Below, piece after piece: positions 15,417 to 23,109 of a stretch of 41,628 bases of DNA. The DNA comes from Bacteroidaceae bacterium. GTDB taxonomy: Bacteria; Bacteroidota; Bacteroidia; Bacteroidales; Bacteroidaceae. The notes under the pieces were generated by a model that was not told where the DNA came from, ran no database searches, and was given only the letters and a program-made list of their open reading frames with translations. The stretch lies in NCBI GenBank assembly GCA_017645655.1, contig JAGCNZ010000082.1:1-41628 (forward strand), in the 5' to 3' direction. Each line of letters begins with the position of its first letter. The stretch's first letter is position 1. Both the position numbers and the translations under genes were made by a program.

Positions 15417-16418
15417 ATGGCTAACAAGATAACCCTCCAGCAGCTTGCTAAAACCTTAGCAAAGAAGCAGAACATTACGCAGAAGGATGCCGAGGCATTT
15501 CTGAAAGAATTCTTCGATTCCATCGTTCAAAACGTCACCTCCGACAAACTTGTCAAGGTAAAAGGTTTGGGAACGTTCAAGCTGATTGAAGTCCTCGACC
15601 GCGAGAGTGTCAACGTCAATACCGGTGAACGCATCGTCATTCCTGGGCATTCGAAACTCTCTTTCGCACCCGAGACAGCCCTCAAGGACCTCATAAACAA
15701 ACCTTTTGCCGACTTCCCTACTGTTGCTCTCAATGAGGGGACGAGCATCGAGGAAATGGAAAAGGTGCCTGTCCCAGAGTCCTCTACTGATTCTTCTGCC
15801 GATGAGGATGGAGAAAATGTTGCCGTTCAGCCAGTTCAGGCATTTACGCCTGTTCCTGAGGCAGAACCAACTCATGAACCTGAGCCCGAACAAGAGACGA
15901 TTCCTGAGCCAGAGTCTGTGCCTTCGCAAGAACCCGAACCACAATCGGCTCCTCTGCCTGAATCAAAGCCTGTGCCCGAACCCGAGCCTACTCCTGAATC
16001 CATTCCTGCCGCAGGAACGACGAATGATGGAAATAATCCCCATTCCATCGGTAAATATGCCCTTTGGATAGGCTTGCTTTTGTTGCTTTGCCTGCCTTGT
16101 TTCTTTGCTTATAGGTTCTTAAATAAACCCACCATTAAGACGGAGGAGCCGGCTCAACCGCAAGTAGAAACTCCGATTGAAGCAGCACCTGTGCCCGAGG
16201 TTGAATACGCACAAGTTCCTGGTGGTGAGTACAAGATTGTGGGAACGCGTAAGACGCACGTCATGAAACCAGGTGAGTTCATCACACGCATTGCCATTCA
16301 GGAATACGGCCACAAGGACTTTGCCCAATACATCATCGTCCACAACGCCTTCCCCGACCCCGACAACGTCCCTGTCGATATGGAAATCAAACTGCCCGAG
16401 CTCGAGAAGATTGAGTAG
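15417..16418 (+). CDS. HU domain - Pro/Glu linker - membrane helix - LysM-like protein
   Basis: 333 residues. Residues 1-95 are an HU domain (KLVKVKGLGTFKLIEVLDRESVNVNTGERIVIPGHSKLSFAP). Residues ~110-205 are a Pro/Glu-rich linker with many PEPE repeats. One membrane helix follows (ALWIGLLLLLCLPCFFAYRFL, about 217-237), then a periplasmic part ending in a LysM-like domain (THVMKPGEFITRIAIQEYGHKDFAQYIIVHNAFPDP, about 280-333), which binds peptidoglycan in other proteins. The HU half should be in the cytoplasm and the LysM half in the periplasm, so it could tether the chromosome to the cell wall. That function is inference from topology. It follows the small HU gene by 12 bp, and a strong hairpin ends the unit. 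Confidence 0.9.
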   Translation: MANKITLQQLAKTLAKKQNITQKDAEAFLKEFFDSIVQNVTSDKLVKVKGLGTFKLIEVLDRESVNVNTGERIVIPGHSKLSFAPETALKDLINKPFADFPTVALNEGTSIEEMEKVPVPESSTDSSADEDGENVAVQPVQAFTPVPEAEPTHEPEPEQETIPEPESVPSQEPEPQSAPLPESKPVPEPEPTPESIPAAGTTNDGNNPHSIGKYALWIGLLLLLCLPCFFAYRFLNKPTIKTEEPAQPQVETPIEAAPVPEVEYAQVPGGEYKIVGTRKTHVMKPGEFITRIAIQEYGHKDFAQYIIVHNAFPDPDNVPVDMEIKLPELEKIE

Positions 16419-16424
16419 GACACA

Positions 16425-16459
16425 ACAAGAAAGCCGCCCATGTTGAGCGGCTTTCTTGT
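16425..16459. terminator. Bidirectional hairpin between convergent genes
   Basis: ACAAGAAAGCCGC (16425-16437) pairs perfectly with 16447-16459 (13 bp, 9-nt loop). The plus side has only a weak U tract (CTTTCTTG). It separates the HU-LysM gene from the minus-strand operon. Confidence 0.8.
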
Positions 16460-16477
16460 GTTAAAGTCAGATACAGA

Positions 16478-17530
16478 TTATTTCACGACTTCTTTCCTGC
16501 CTTTGACAACGTAGATTCCCTTAGGTAAGCCCTTGAGTTCAGTCACTTGGTGGCGGATGAGCTTTCCGTCCAGAGTATAAACGTCGAAGGGTTTGTTGTC
16601 GTCGTAAACGTCGGTTATCGCATCCCAATCATCTACAATCTCAAATTCGTAGGTGTAGGTCTCGCCATATATCTCTGCCCACGTCTTGGCTCTGAAGAAG
16701 AGTGTGTGCTTACCGACAGACAGGCTTTCACCATCTATTTCCAGTTGCACGATGCCGGGACAAACGCCAGTTGCCGTTACCGTTGCTGTTTGGTCGTCAA
16801 TCCAGTACTCGTATTCCATGAACTCTGAGTCGAAGATGCCGTTGTTGATGTAGAACGGTATCTGTTTCCATGCACCTGCCTCGCCCCGCTCGTTCAAGGT
16901 CCGGTAGTTGAAGAAGTGGAGGCCGTAACTCATCTGACTGATGTCGATGTCGAACTTCACTTCGCCTCCTCCGAAAGGCATGCGGTGCGGCTGCTGGTCG
17001 TAGCTTGTCACCCAGTACTCTATCCATGCACCTTCATCGGTTCCTGGCCAGCCTTCGGGCACGAGGAATGGTATTACCTTCCATGTGTCGCCTTCGCCCC
17101 GCGCGTTTAGCGTGCGATAGTTGAAGAAGTGCATGCCTGGAGAGTATTGACTGGCATCGATGTCGAGCGTGACGGCAGTGCCGGCGTATGGTTCTCTGTG
17201 CGGCGTGCTGTCATAGCCTGTCACCCAGTACTCAATCAGTGCAGCATCGTTTGTGCCTGGCCAGTACTCGGGCATGAGGAAGGGGATGCACCTCCATACG
17301 CCTTTCTCGCCGCTTTCGTCGTAGGGCAAGACATTGAGAAAGTGCAGACCTGGGGTGAGCGAAGAGACTGATACACCATCTATTGTGTAGGTCTGCTCGC
17401 CGAGTATCAGGTTGCTCCACTTCGTGTTAGCTCGATTGCTGTCTATCCATTGCTCACAGCGTATTTGTGCCGAAGTTTGCAACCAGACAGCGGTCAGTGC
17501 CACGAACATTAATATAAGTCTTCGCTTCAT
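16478..17530 (-). CDS. Secreted repeat protein with T9SS sorting tail
   Basis: 350 residues. Signal peptide MKRRLILMFVALTAVWLQTSA. The body holds about four beta-rich repeats of some 70 residues; two are very clear, with IEYWVTxYDxxPHRxPF, DIDxSQxSxGxHFFNYRTLNxRGE and WKxIPF, while the first (EQWIDSNRAN, PGLHFLNVLPYDESGE) and last (EYEYWIDDQTATV, VGKHTLFFRAKTW) are diverged. The end DVYTLDGKLIRHQVTELKGLPKGIYVVKGRKEVVK is a type IX (Por) sorting tail, so the protein should reach the surface. No enzyme motif is seen. It may be an adhesin or matrix protein. It is second in an operon, 4 bp after the beta-helix-like gene. Confidence 0.85.
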   Translation of the reverse strand: MKRRLILMFVALTAVWLQTSAQIRCEQWIDSNRANTKWSNLILGEQTYTIDGVSVSSLTPGLHFLNVLPYDESGEKGVWRCIPFLMPEYWPGTNDAALIEYWVTGYDSTPHREPYAGTAVTLDIDASQYSPGMHFFNYRTLNARGEGDTWKVIPFLVPEGWPGTDEGAWIEYWVTSYDQQPHRMPFGGGEVKFDIDISQMSYGLHFFNYRTLNERGEAGAWKQIPFYINNGIFDSEFMEYEYWIDDQTATVTATGVCPGIVQLEIDGESLSVGKHTLFFRAKTWAEIYGETYTYEFEIVDDWDAITDVYDDNKPFDVYTLDGKLIRHQVTELKGLPKGIYVVKGRKEVVK

Positions 17531-17534
17531 AGGG

Positions 17535-18521
17535 CTATTCCTTCGACAATGTGAGCGTCACGTTAAGTTTCTTGTTTACTGCATCAATTTGTACTGCACT
17601 CTTCGTGACGCGAGGCAGTTCAGGTGTTCGTCGGAAGGGATTTGTCCCGCCGTAGCAGCCAACCTTCAAGCCATCATTGCCAAGATAAGAGGAGGATTCG
17701 TAGTTAACAACACTTTCTGCTCCAATGTTTACCTGATAGCAGTTGTTTAAATAAACGGAAGGGTTGTAAAGGAAGAAGTAGGTGGTGCTATAACTAGTTG
17801 CCCCTAAATCTATAAGTTTTGAAGACTGAGGATAAATACAGTAGTTCAGCGTACACCCGCCAATACATGTGCCATAGTAGCCATTGTCATGATGATATGT
17901 TATACACCACCTCAGAACGCAGTTATCAAACGTAGCCAAGATAGTGTCGTTTATCTCGCGAATGTTGCAATGGTTGAAGTATGCGCTGCCGTGCAGGTAG
18001 TCGTAAGGCTGCAAAGTGCGTATTTTCGTGTTGAAGCAATTGAACTCCTTGACTTTCTGCGTAAGGTGCAGCGTGCCCTGAATGTCGCAGCGGTCGAGCT
18101 TTACGTCGTGGAAGTCGCTCTCAGTGAAGTTTAAATCGTTCATCTGGCATTTGCGGATAGTAAGCTGCTTGTTGGCACATGTCACGGAGACGTTACCCGT
18201 GAAGGTCAGCGCGTCGAGGACAGGCATTGACAACGGGTTCTGCCCTGCGATATAGACGGTGCAGCCACCGGAAATAATGGTCTCAGGACCTGTGCCGCGC
18301 ACCATGATGCGCTTTGTCACGTTGAAGGGTTCGAACGAGCCGTTGCTCAGATAGATGGTGTCGCCGTCGGAAGCGGCATCGACTGCTTGCTGCACTTGGT
18401 CGTACATGTACATTGTCCGCTGCCCGTTGTGGCTCAGCATTACCGTTGGTGCCACGTCTGCCTTGGCCTCGACAAGCGTCAGAGCCATCAGCATTCCTAA
18501 GAGTAAGTTTCTTTTTCTCAT
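17535..18521 (-). CDS. Secreted right-handed beta-helix-like protein
   Basis: 328 residues from the ATG at 18521; a longer frame to 18587 would run into the promoter. Signal peptide MRKRNLLLGMLMALTLVEAKA. The body starts with YDQVQQAVDAASDGDTIYLSNGSFEPFNVTKRIMVRGTGPETIISG, the typical first coil of parallel beta-helix proteins of the pectate-lyase/DUF1565 type, and continues with short coils (LTIRKCQMNDLNFTESDFHDVKLDRCDIQG). No catalytic residues can be identified. Unlike the neighbour it lacks a sorting tail, so it may stay periplasmic or ride with its partner. It is first in a two-gene operon. Confidence 0.8.
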   Translation of the reverse strand: MRKRNLLLGMLMALTLVEAKADVAPTVMLSHNGQRTMYMYDQVQQAVDAASDGDTIYLSNGSFEPFNVTKRIMVRGTGPETIISGGCTVYIAGQNPLSMPVLDALTFTGNVSVTCANKQLTIRKCQMNDLNFTESDFHDVKLDRCDIQGTLHLTQKVKEFNCFNTKIRTLQPYDYLHGSAYFNHCNIREINDTILATFDNCVLRWCITYHHDNGYYGTCIGGCTLNYCIYPQSSKLIDLGATSYSTTYFFLYNPSVYLNNCYQVNIGAESVVNYESSSYLGNDGLKVGCYGGTNPFRRTPELPRVTKSAVQIDAVNKKLNVTLTLSKE

Positions 18522-18565
18522 TGTGTTGTTTTTTTTGAGGTTAATATTTTCATGCCTTTCGACTG

Positions 18566-18573
18566 CAAAGATA
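18566..18573 (-). promoter_or_regulatory. -7 element of the beta-helix/repeat-protein operon
   Basis: TATCTTTG, followed by CA, on the minus strand; about 45 bases before the ATG at 18521. Confidence 0.62.
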
Positions 18574-18848
18574 CGAAAAAAAGGCAACAGTAGATTGTAA
18601 AATCAAACTTTTATGAAAAATTTTTTGCTTTAGGGGTGAGCCAAGCATGTGTGGATTTATGAAAGTCCTCGTGTGGATTTTTCGTTCCTGTCGAGACGGG
18701 CACGATTCAGGGTATTGAGCAGTCCTCTCAGTCTCGCTTCGGAGGGGCTTTATTTGTTTCAGGCGGTCTGGGCTGTGGTTCGCTTTGCACTTTTTGCTGC
18801 CTTTTTAACAAAGTTAAACATCGCTATAACTTTATTTATCATTTCTGG

Positions 18849-18880
18849 TTTGGCAGTTCGGGCAGAAAGCAGTAATTTTG
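18849..18880 (+). promoter_or_regulatory. Promoter of the moxR-bat gene train
   Basis: TTTG at 18849-18852, a 20-bp spacer and TAATTTTG at 18873-18880 match both Bacteroidota boxes. Start codon at 18915. Confidence 0.72.
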
Positions 18881-18914
18881 CGCCCGAAAAAGAATATATA
18901 CATTATTTATTATT

Positions 18915-19910
<996 letters not shown>

Positions 19911-19942
19911 TACAATTCATAATTCATAATTAAGAGCGAGAA

Positions 19943-20818
19943 TTGGAAACAAGCGAAATATTAAAGAAGGTCAGGAAGATCGAGATTAAGACTCGAGGCC
20001 TGAGCAGCAATATCTTTGCGGGCGAGTACCATTCTGCCTTCAAGGGACGCGGCATGACTTTCTCCGAAGTGCGCGAGTACCAGTACGGCGACGACATTCG
20101 CGACATCGAGTGGAACGTGACGGCTCGCTTCGGTAAGCCTTACGTCAAAGTTTTCGAGGAGGAACGCGAACTGACGGTCATGCTGCTGGTTGACGTCAGC
20201 GGAAGTCTCGACTTCGGTTCCGTCAAGCAGTTCAAGCGCGATATGGTGACCGAGATTGCGGCCACGCTTGCCTTCTCTGCCATACAGAACAACGACAAGA
20301 TCGGCGTTATCTTCTTCTCCGACAAGATTGAGAAGTTCATTCCGCCTAAGAAAGGCCGCAAGCACATCCTGTATATCATCCGCGAGCTCCTTGACTACAA
20401 GCCCGAGAGCCAACAGACGAACATCGCCTACGCCCTCGAGTACATGACGCAGGCCATCAAGCGACGCTGCATCGCCTTCGTGCTGAGCGACTTCCTCGAC
20501 CAGCATCCCTTCCTGCAACCGCTCTCTATTGCCGCACACAAGCACGACGTCGTTGCCATTCAGGTTTATGACAAACGCGTCGCAGAGTTGCCCAACATCG
20601 GTCTGCTCAAAGTGCATGATGCGGAGACGGGACAGGAGCAGGTCATCGATACGAGCAGCAGCGTGGTCAGGAATGCGCAGGCAAGATGGTGGAAACAACA
20701 GAGCGAGCGGCTTAAGGACACCTTCAGTCGCAGCCAAGTCGATGCCGTCAGCGTCCGTACAGACCAGGATTATGTGAGTGTGTTAATGGCGCTCTTTGCA
20801 AAAAGGAAGACCCCCTAA
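19943..20818 (+). CDS. DUF58 (VWA-like) partner of MoxR
   Basis: 291 residues. The DUF58 core has RGLSSNIFAGEYHSAFKGRGMTFSEVREYQYGDDIRDIEWNVTA, followed by a VWA-like fold with the metal site LLVDVSGS (D84, S86, S88). No membrane segment is seen, so it acts in the cytoplasm with the ATPase. The start is TTG at 19943; a stop at 19931 excludes an upstream start, and the residues after TTG (ETSEILKKVRKIEIKTRGLS) match the family start. The final codons and the stop (AAG ACC CCC TAA) are inside a dispersed CCCCCTAACCCCCTTTAGGGGG element, so the exact C-terminus came from the repeat. Confidence 0.92.
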   Translation: METSEILKKVRKIEIKTRGLSSNIFAGEYHSAFKGRGMTFSEVREYQYGDDIRDIEWNVTARFGKPYVKVFEEERELTVMLLVDVSGSLDFGSVKQFKRDMVTEIAATLAFSAIQNNDKIGVIFFSDKIEKFIPPKKGRKHILYIIRELLDYKPESQQTNIAYALEYMTQAIKRRCIAFVLSDFLDQHPFLQPLSIAAHKHDVVAIQVYDKRVAELPNIGLLKVHDAETGQEQVIDTSSSVVRNAQARWWKQQSERLKDTFSRSQVDAVSVRTDQDYVSVLMALFAKRKTP

Positions 20819-20863
20819 CCCCCTTTAGGGGGAATAATAAGCCCCTTCCCTCCCTTGGGGTGG
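20811..20863. repeat. Two CCCCCTTTAGGGGG-type elements at the DUF58 stop codon
   Basis: ACCCCCTAACCCCCTTTAGGGGGAATAATA-like copy from 20811 and a diverged second copy (CCCCTTCCCTCCCTTGGGG) from 20842. The stop codon of the DUF58 gene (20816-20818) lies in the first copy. Two inverted copies follow at 20925-20999, so the pairs could fold back on each other. Confidence 0.75.
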
Positions 20864-20879
20864 AATAATAAATAAGGAT

Positions 20880-22025
20880 ATGATAATGATACGCGAAATA
20901 AGAAATAAGTTGAAGACAATAAGTTCTCCTCCCAAAGGGGGATGGGGGTTTTTTTTGCTCCTTTGCTTCCTTCTCCCCCTAAAGGGGGGCGGGGGGTCTG
21001 CTTCGGCTCAGGTGCAGGTCGATGTGAAGCTCGATTCGCTTCAGCTCTACATCGGTCAGCAGACAAACCTCACACTTTCTGTCACTTTCGACGCGAAGCA
21101 GAAGCTCCAGATGCCTGACATCAAGAAGGGACAGGAACTGATTCCCGACATAGAGGTCGTGGAGGTTGGCAGTCCCGATACTGCTGTCCTGAACGACGGC
21201 AAACGCATGACCGTCAGCCAAGCCTACACGATAACGGCTTGGGACAGCGCGTTCTATTACCTGCCGCCGATGCAAGTGATGGTCGATACCAGTCGTTACG
21301 AGTCGAAGAGCCTCGCGCTGAAAGTCTATACAGTTGACATCGATACCCTTCATCTTGACCAGTTCTTCCCGCCGAACGACATCATGGAGCTGCCCTTCAT
21401 GTGGGAAGAGTGGCGGATGGTCATATTCGGCAGCCTTTTGTTCCTGCTGATGTTGGCCTGCATTGCTGTGCTTTGGTATCATGTCAAGCACGGTAAACCC
21501 ATCGTTCGCTTCATCAGAAGGAAGAAGAAACTGCCTCCTCATCAGGTAGCAATGACGGAGATAGAGCGCATCAAGAGCGAGCGAAAGTGGGCCGAGGAGG
21601 ACAGCAAGGAGTACTACACCCTGCTGACCGATACCCTCAGAAACTACATCCGCGACCGCTATGGCTTCAACGCGATGGAGATGACCTCGAACGAAATCAT
21701 CGAGCGACTCATTTCGGAGAACAATCAGGAAGCCCTTGACGAACTGCGAGAGATATTCCGCACGGCCGACCTCGTCAAGTTTGCTAAGTGGAGCACACTC
21801 ATAAACGAGAACGATGCCAACCTTGTTGCGGCCGTTGAATACGTTAATCAGACCAAGATAGAAGTCGATCCGAATGCAAAACCCGAGCCTGAAATCATCA
21901 AGGAGACTGACCAGAAACGCCTCACGCAAGTCAAGATAATGCGCGTGGCAATGGTTGTTCTGGGCGTTCTCTCTGTTGCTTTGCTCGCTTGGATAGTATG
22001 GCGTTCGGCAGACCTGCTAATGTAA
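20880..22025 (+). CDS. Bat-locus membrane protein (unnamed, between DUF58 and batA)
   Basis: 381 residues. A signal-like N-terminus (FFLLLCFLLPLKGGGGSASAQ), a periplasmic beta-rich domain (about 45-175: VDVKLDSLQLYIGQQTNLTLSVTFD, DMPD-type strands), one membrane helix (MVIFGSLLFLLMLACIAVLWY), a cytoplasmic helical domain with WAEEDSKEYYTLLTDTLRNYIRDRYGFNAMEMTSNEIIERL, and a final membrane helix (VAMVVLGVLSVALLAWIVW). A protein of this kind is found at the same place in Bacteroidales Bat loci; it recalls BatD in layout. The signal peptide is unusual because it is encoded between two inverted copies of a GC-rich repeat (20925-20999). Its role is probably structural, in the MoxR/VWA complex. Confidence 0.82.
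   Translation: MIMIREIRNKLKTISSPPKGGWGFFLLLCFLLPLKGGGGSASAQVQVDVKLDSLQLYIGQQTNLTLSVTFDAKQKLQMPDIKKGQELIPDIEVVEVGSPDTAVLNDGKRMTVSQAYTITAWDSAFYYLPPMQVMVDTSRYESKSLALKVYTVDIDTLHLDQFFPPNDIMELPFMWEEWRMVIFGSLLFLLMLACIAVLWYHVKHGKPIVRFIRRKKKLPPHQVAMTEIERIKSERKWAEEDSKEYYTLLTDTLRNYIRDRYGFNAMEMTSNEIIERLISENNQEALDELREIFRTADLVKFAKWSTLINENDANLVAAVEYVNQTKIEVDPNAKPEPEIIKETDQKRLTQVKIMRVAMVVLGVLSVALLAWIVWRSADLLM
20925..20999. repeat. Inverted pair of CCCCCTTTAGGGGG-type elements within a signal-peptide coding region
   Basis: Two copies (about 20925-20955 and 20971-20999) in the opposite orientation to those at 20811. The second is nearly identical in reverse complement to the copy at 23037-23066. They encode SSPPKGGWG and PLKGGGGS, which flank the hydrophobic core of the downstream gene's signal peptide. 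Confidence 0.75.
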
Positions 22026-22035
22026 AGACTTAGAT

Positions 22036-23034
22036 ATGACATTTGAAAACCCACTATATCTGCTTCTGTTGCTCCTCGCGATACCTTATCTTGTATGGTA
22101 TTGGTTTAGGCACAAGGCTTCTACGCCTTCCATCCGAGTCAGCAGCACAGAGGCTATGTTCAAGGCTCCCAAGAGTCTCAGGCAAAGATTGTTGCATTTG
22201 CCGCTCCTTTTGAGGCTTGCCTGTTACTCACTTGCCGTGATTGCTTTGGCAAGACCGCAGACTTCGAACAGTTGGAGCAGCAGGCATACCGAGGGCATAG
22301 ACATCATGCTTTGCATAGACGTCAGCACCAGTATGCTTGCCGAAGACCTGAAGCCCAACCGCATCGAGGCAGCGAAGAATGTCGCCCTCGAGTTCATCAG
22401 CGGTCGTCCCGACGACAACATCGGCCTCACGCTCTTTGCCGGAGAGGCTTACACGCAATGTCCCATGACCGTTGACCATGCGGTTCTCTTGAACTTGCTG
22501 AATAGTACGAAGGTCGACATGGTACAGCGAGGACTCATAGAAGACGGCACTGCGATAGGCATGGGACTTGCAAATGCTTTGTCGCGACTCAAGGACAGTA
22601 AGGCGAAGAGCAAGGTCATCATCCTGCTCACAGACGGCTCCAACAACTGCGGACAGATAAGTCCCAATACGGCAGCCGACATCGCGAAGAGCTTCGGTAT
22701 ACGTGTCTATACCATTGGTGTCGGCACGAACGGCATGGCTCGCTATCCCTTTCCAGTCGGCGGCCGCATAGAGTACCAAAACATTCCCGTGGAGATTGAC
22801 ACGAAGACACTCGCCACGATTGCCCGCAAGACAGACGGCGAGTTCTATCGCGCCACGAACAACCAGAAGTTGCACGAGGTCTATCAGGAAATCGACAAGT
22901 TGGAGAAGACCAAGATGAACGTGAAGCAGTACTCCAAGCGCTACGAAGCCTTCGGCATGTTCCTGCTTGCCAGCGTACTCTGCCTTATGCTGGAGATACT
23001 GCTGAGGAATACGATATTGAAGAGAATACCGTAA
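22036..23034 (+). CDS. batA: BatA: VWA-domain aerotolerance membrane protein
   Basis: 332 residues. Two N-terminal membrane helices (PLYLLLLLLAIPYLVWYWF and LPLLLRLACYSLAVIALARP), then a VWA domain with an intact metal site DVSTS (D95, S97, S99) followed by the later Asp in ILLTDGSNNCG, and a C-terminal helix (FGMFLLASVLCLMLEILL). The VWA domain faces the cytoplasm or periplasm, between the helices. In Bacteroides fragilis, Bat proteins help aerotolerance. The gene starts 10 bp after the previous stop and is followed by batB-batC. Confidence 0.92.
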   Translation: MTFENPLYLLLLLLAIPYLVWYWFRHKASTPSIRVSSTEAMFKAPKSLRQRLLHLPLLLRLACYSLAVIALARPQTSNSWSSRHTEGIDIMLCIDVSTSMLAEDLKPNRIEAAKNVALEFISGRPDDNIGLTLFAGEAYTQCPMTVDHAVLLNLLNSTKVDMVQRGLIEDGTAIGMGLANALSRLKDSKAKSKVIILLTDGSNNCGQISPNTAADIAKSFGIRVYTIGVGTNGMARYPFPVGGRIEYQNIPVEIDTKTLATIARKTDGEFYRATNNQKLHEVYQEIDKLEKTKMNVKQYSKRYEAFGMFLLASVLCLMLEILLRNTILKRIP

Positions 23035-23036
23035 GG

Positions 23037-23066
23037 ACAGACCCCCCGTCCCCCTTTAGGGGGAGA
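23037..23066. repeat. CCCCCTTTAGGGGG-type element between batA and batB-batC
   Basis: A copy of the element seen at 20811 and 20971, placed directly after the batA stop codon. It is a GC-rich hairpin (CCCCCTTTAGGGGG, self-complementary). Confidence 0.7.
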
Positions 23067-23074
23067 AATAAATA

Positions 23075-23102
23075 GTAAATCGTAAATAGTCAAATAGTAA
23101 AT
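23075..23102 (+). repeat. GTAAAT leader element before batB-batC
   Basis: The 28-nt element, with variant words (GTAAATCG, GTAAATAG, GTCAAATAG, GTAAAT). It ends 7 bases before the ATG. Confidence 0.72.
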
Positions 23103-23109
23103 AACCTCG

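Larger units (their letters stand above)
18522..18914. other. Divergent intergenic region upstream of moxR
   Basis: This 393-bp stretch holds a minus-strand promoter (TATCTTTG on that strand, at 18566-18573), a weak two-unit 22-bp repeat (TGTGGATTT at 18650 and 18672), and the moxR promoter (18849-18880). No open frame here resembles a gene. Confidence 0.7.
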
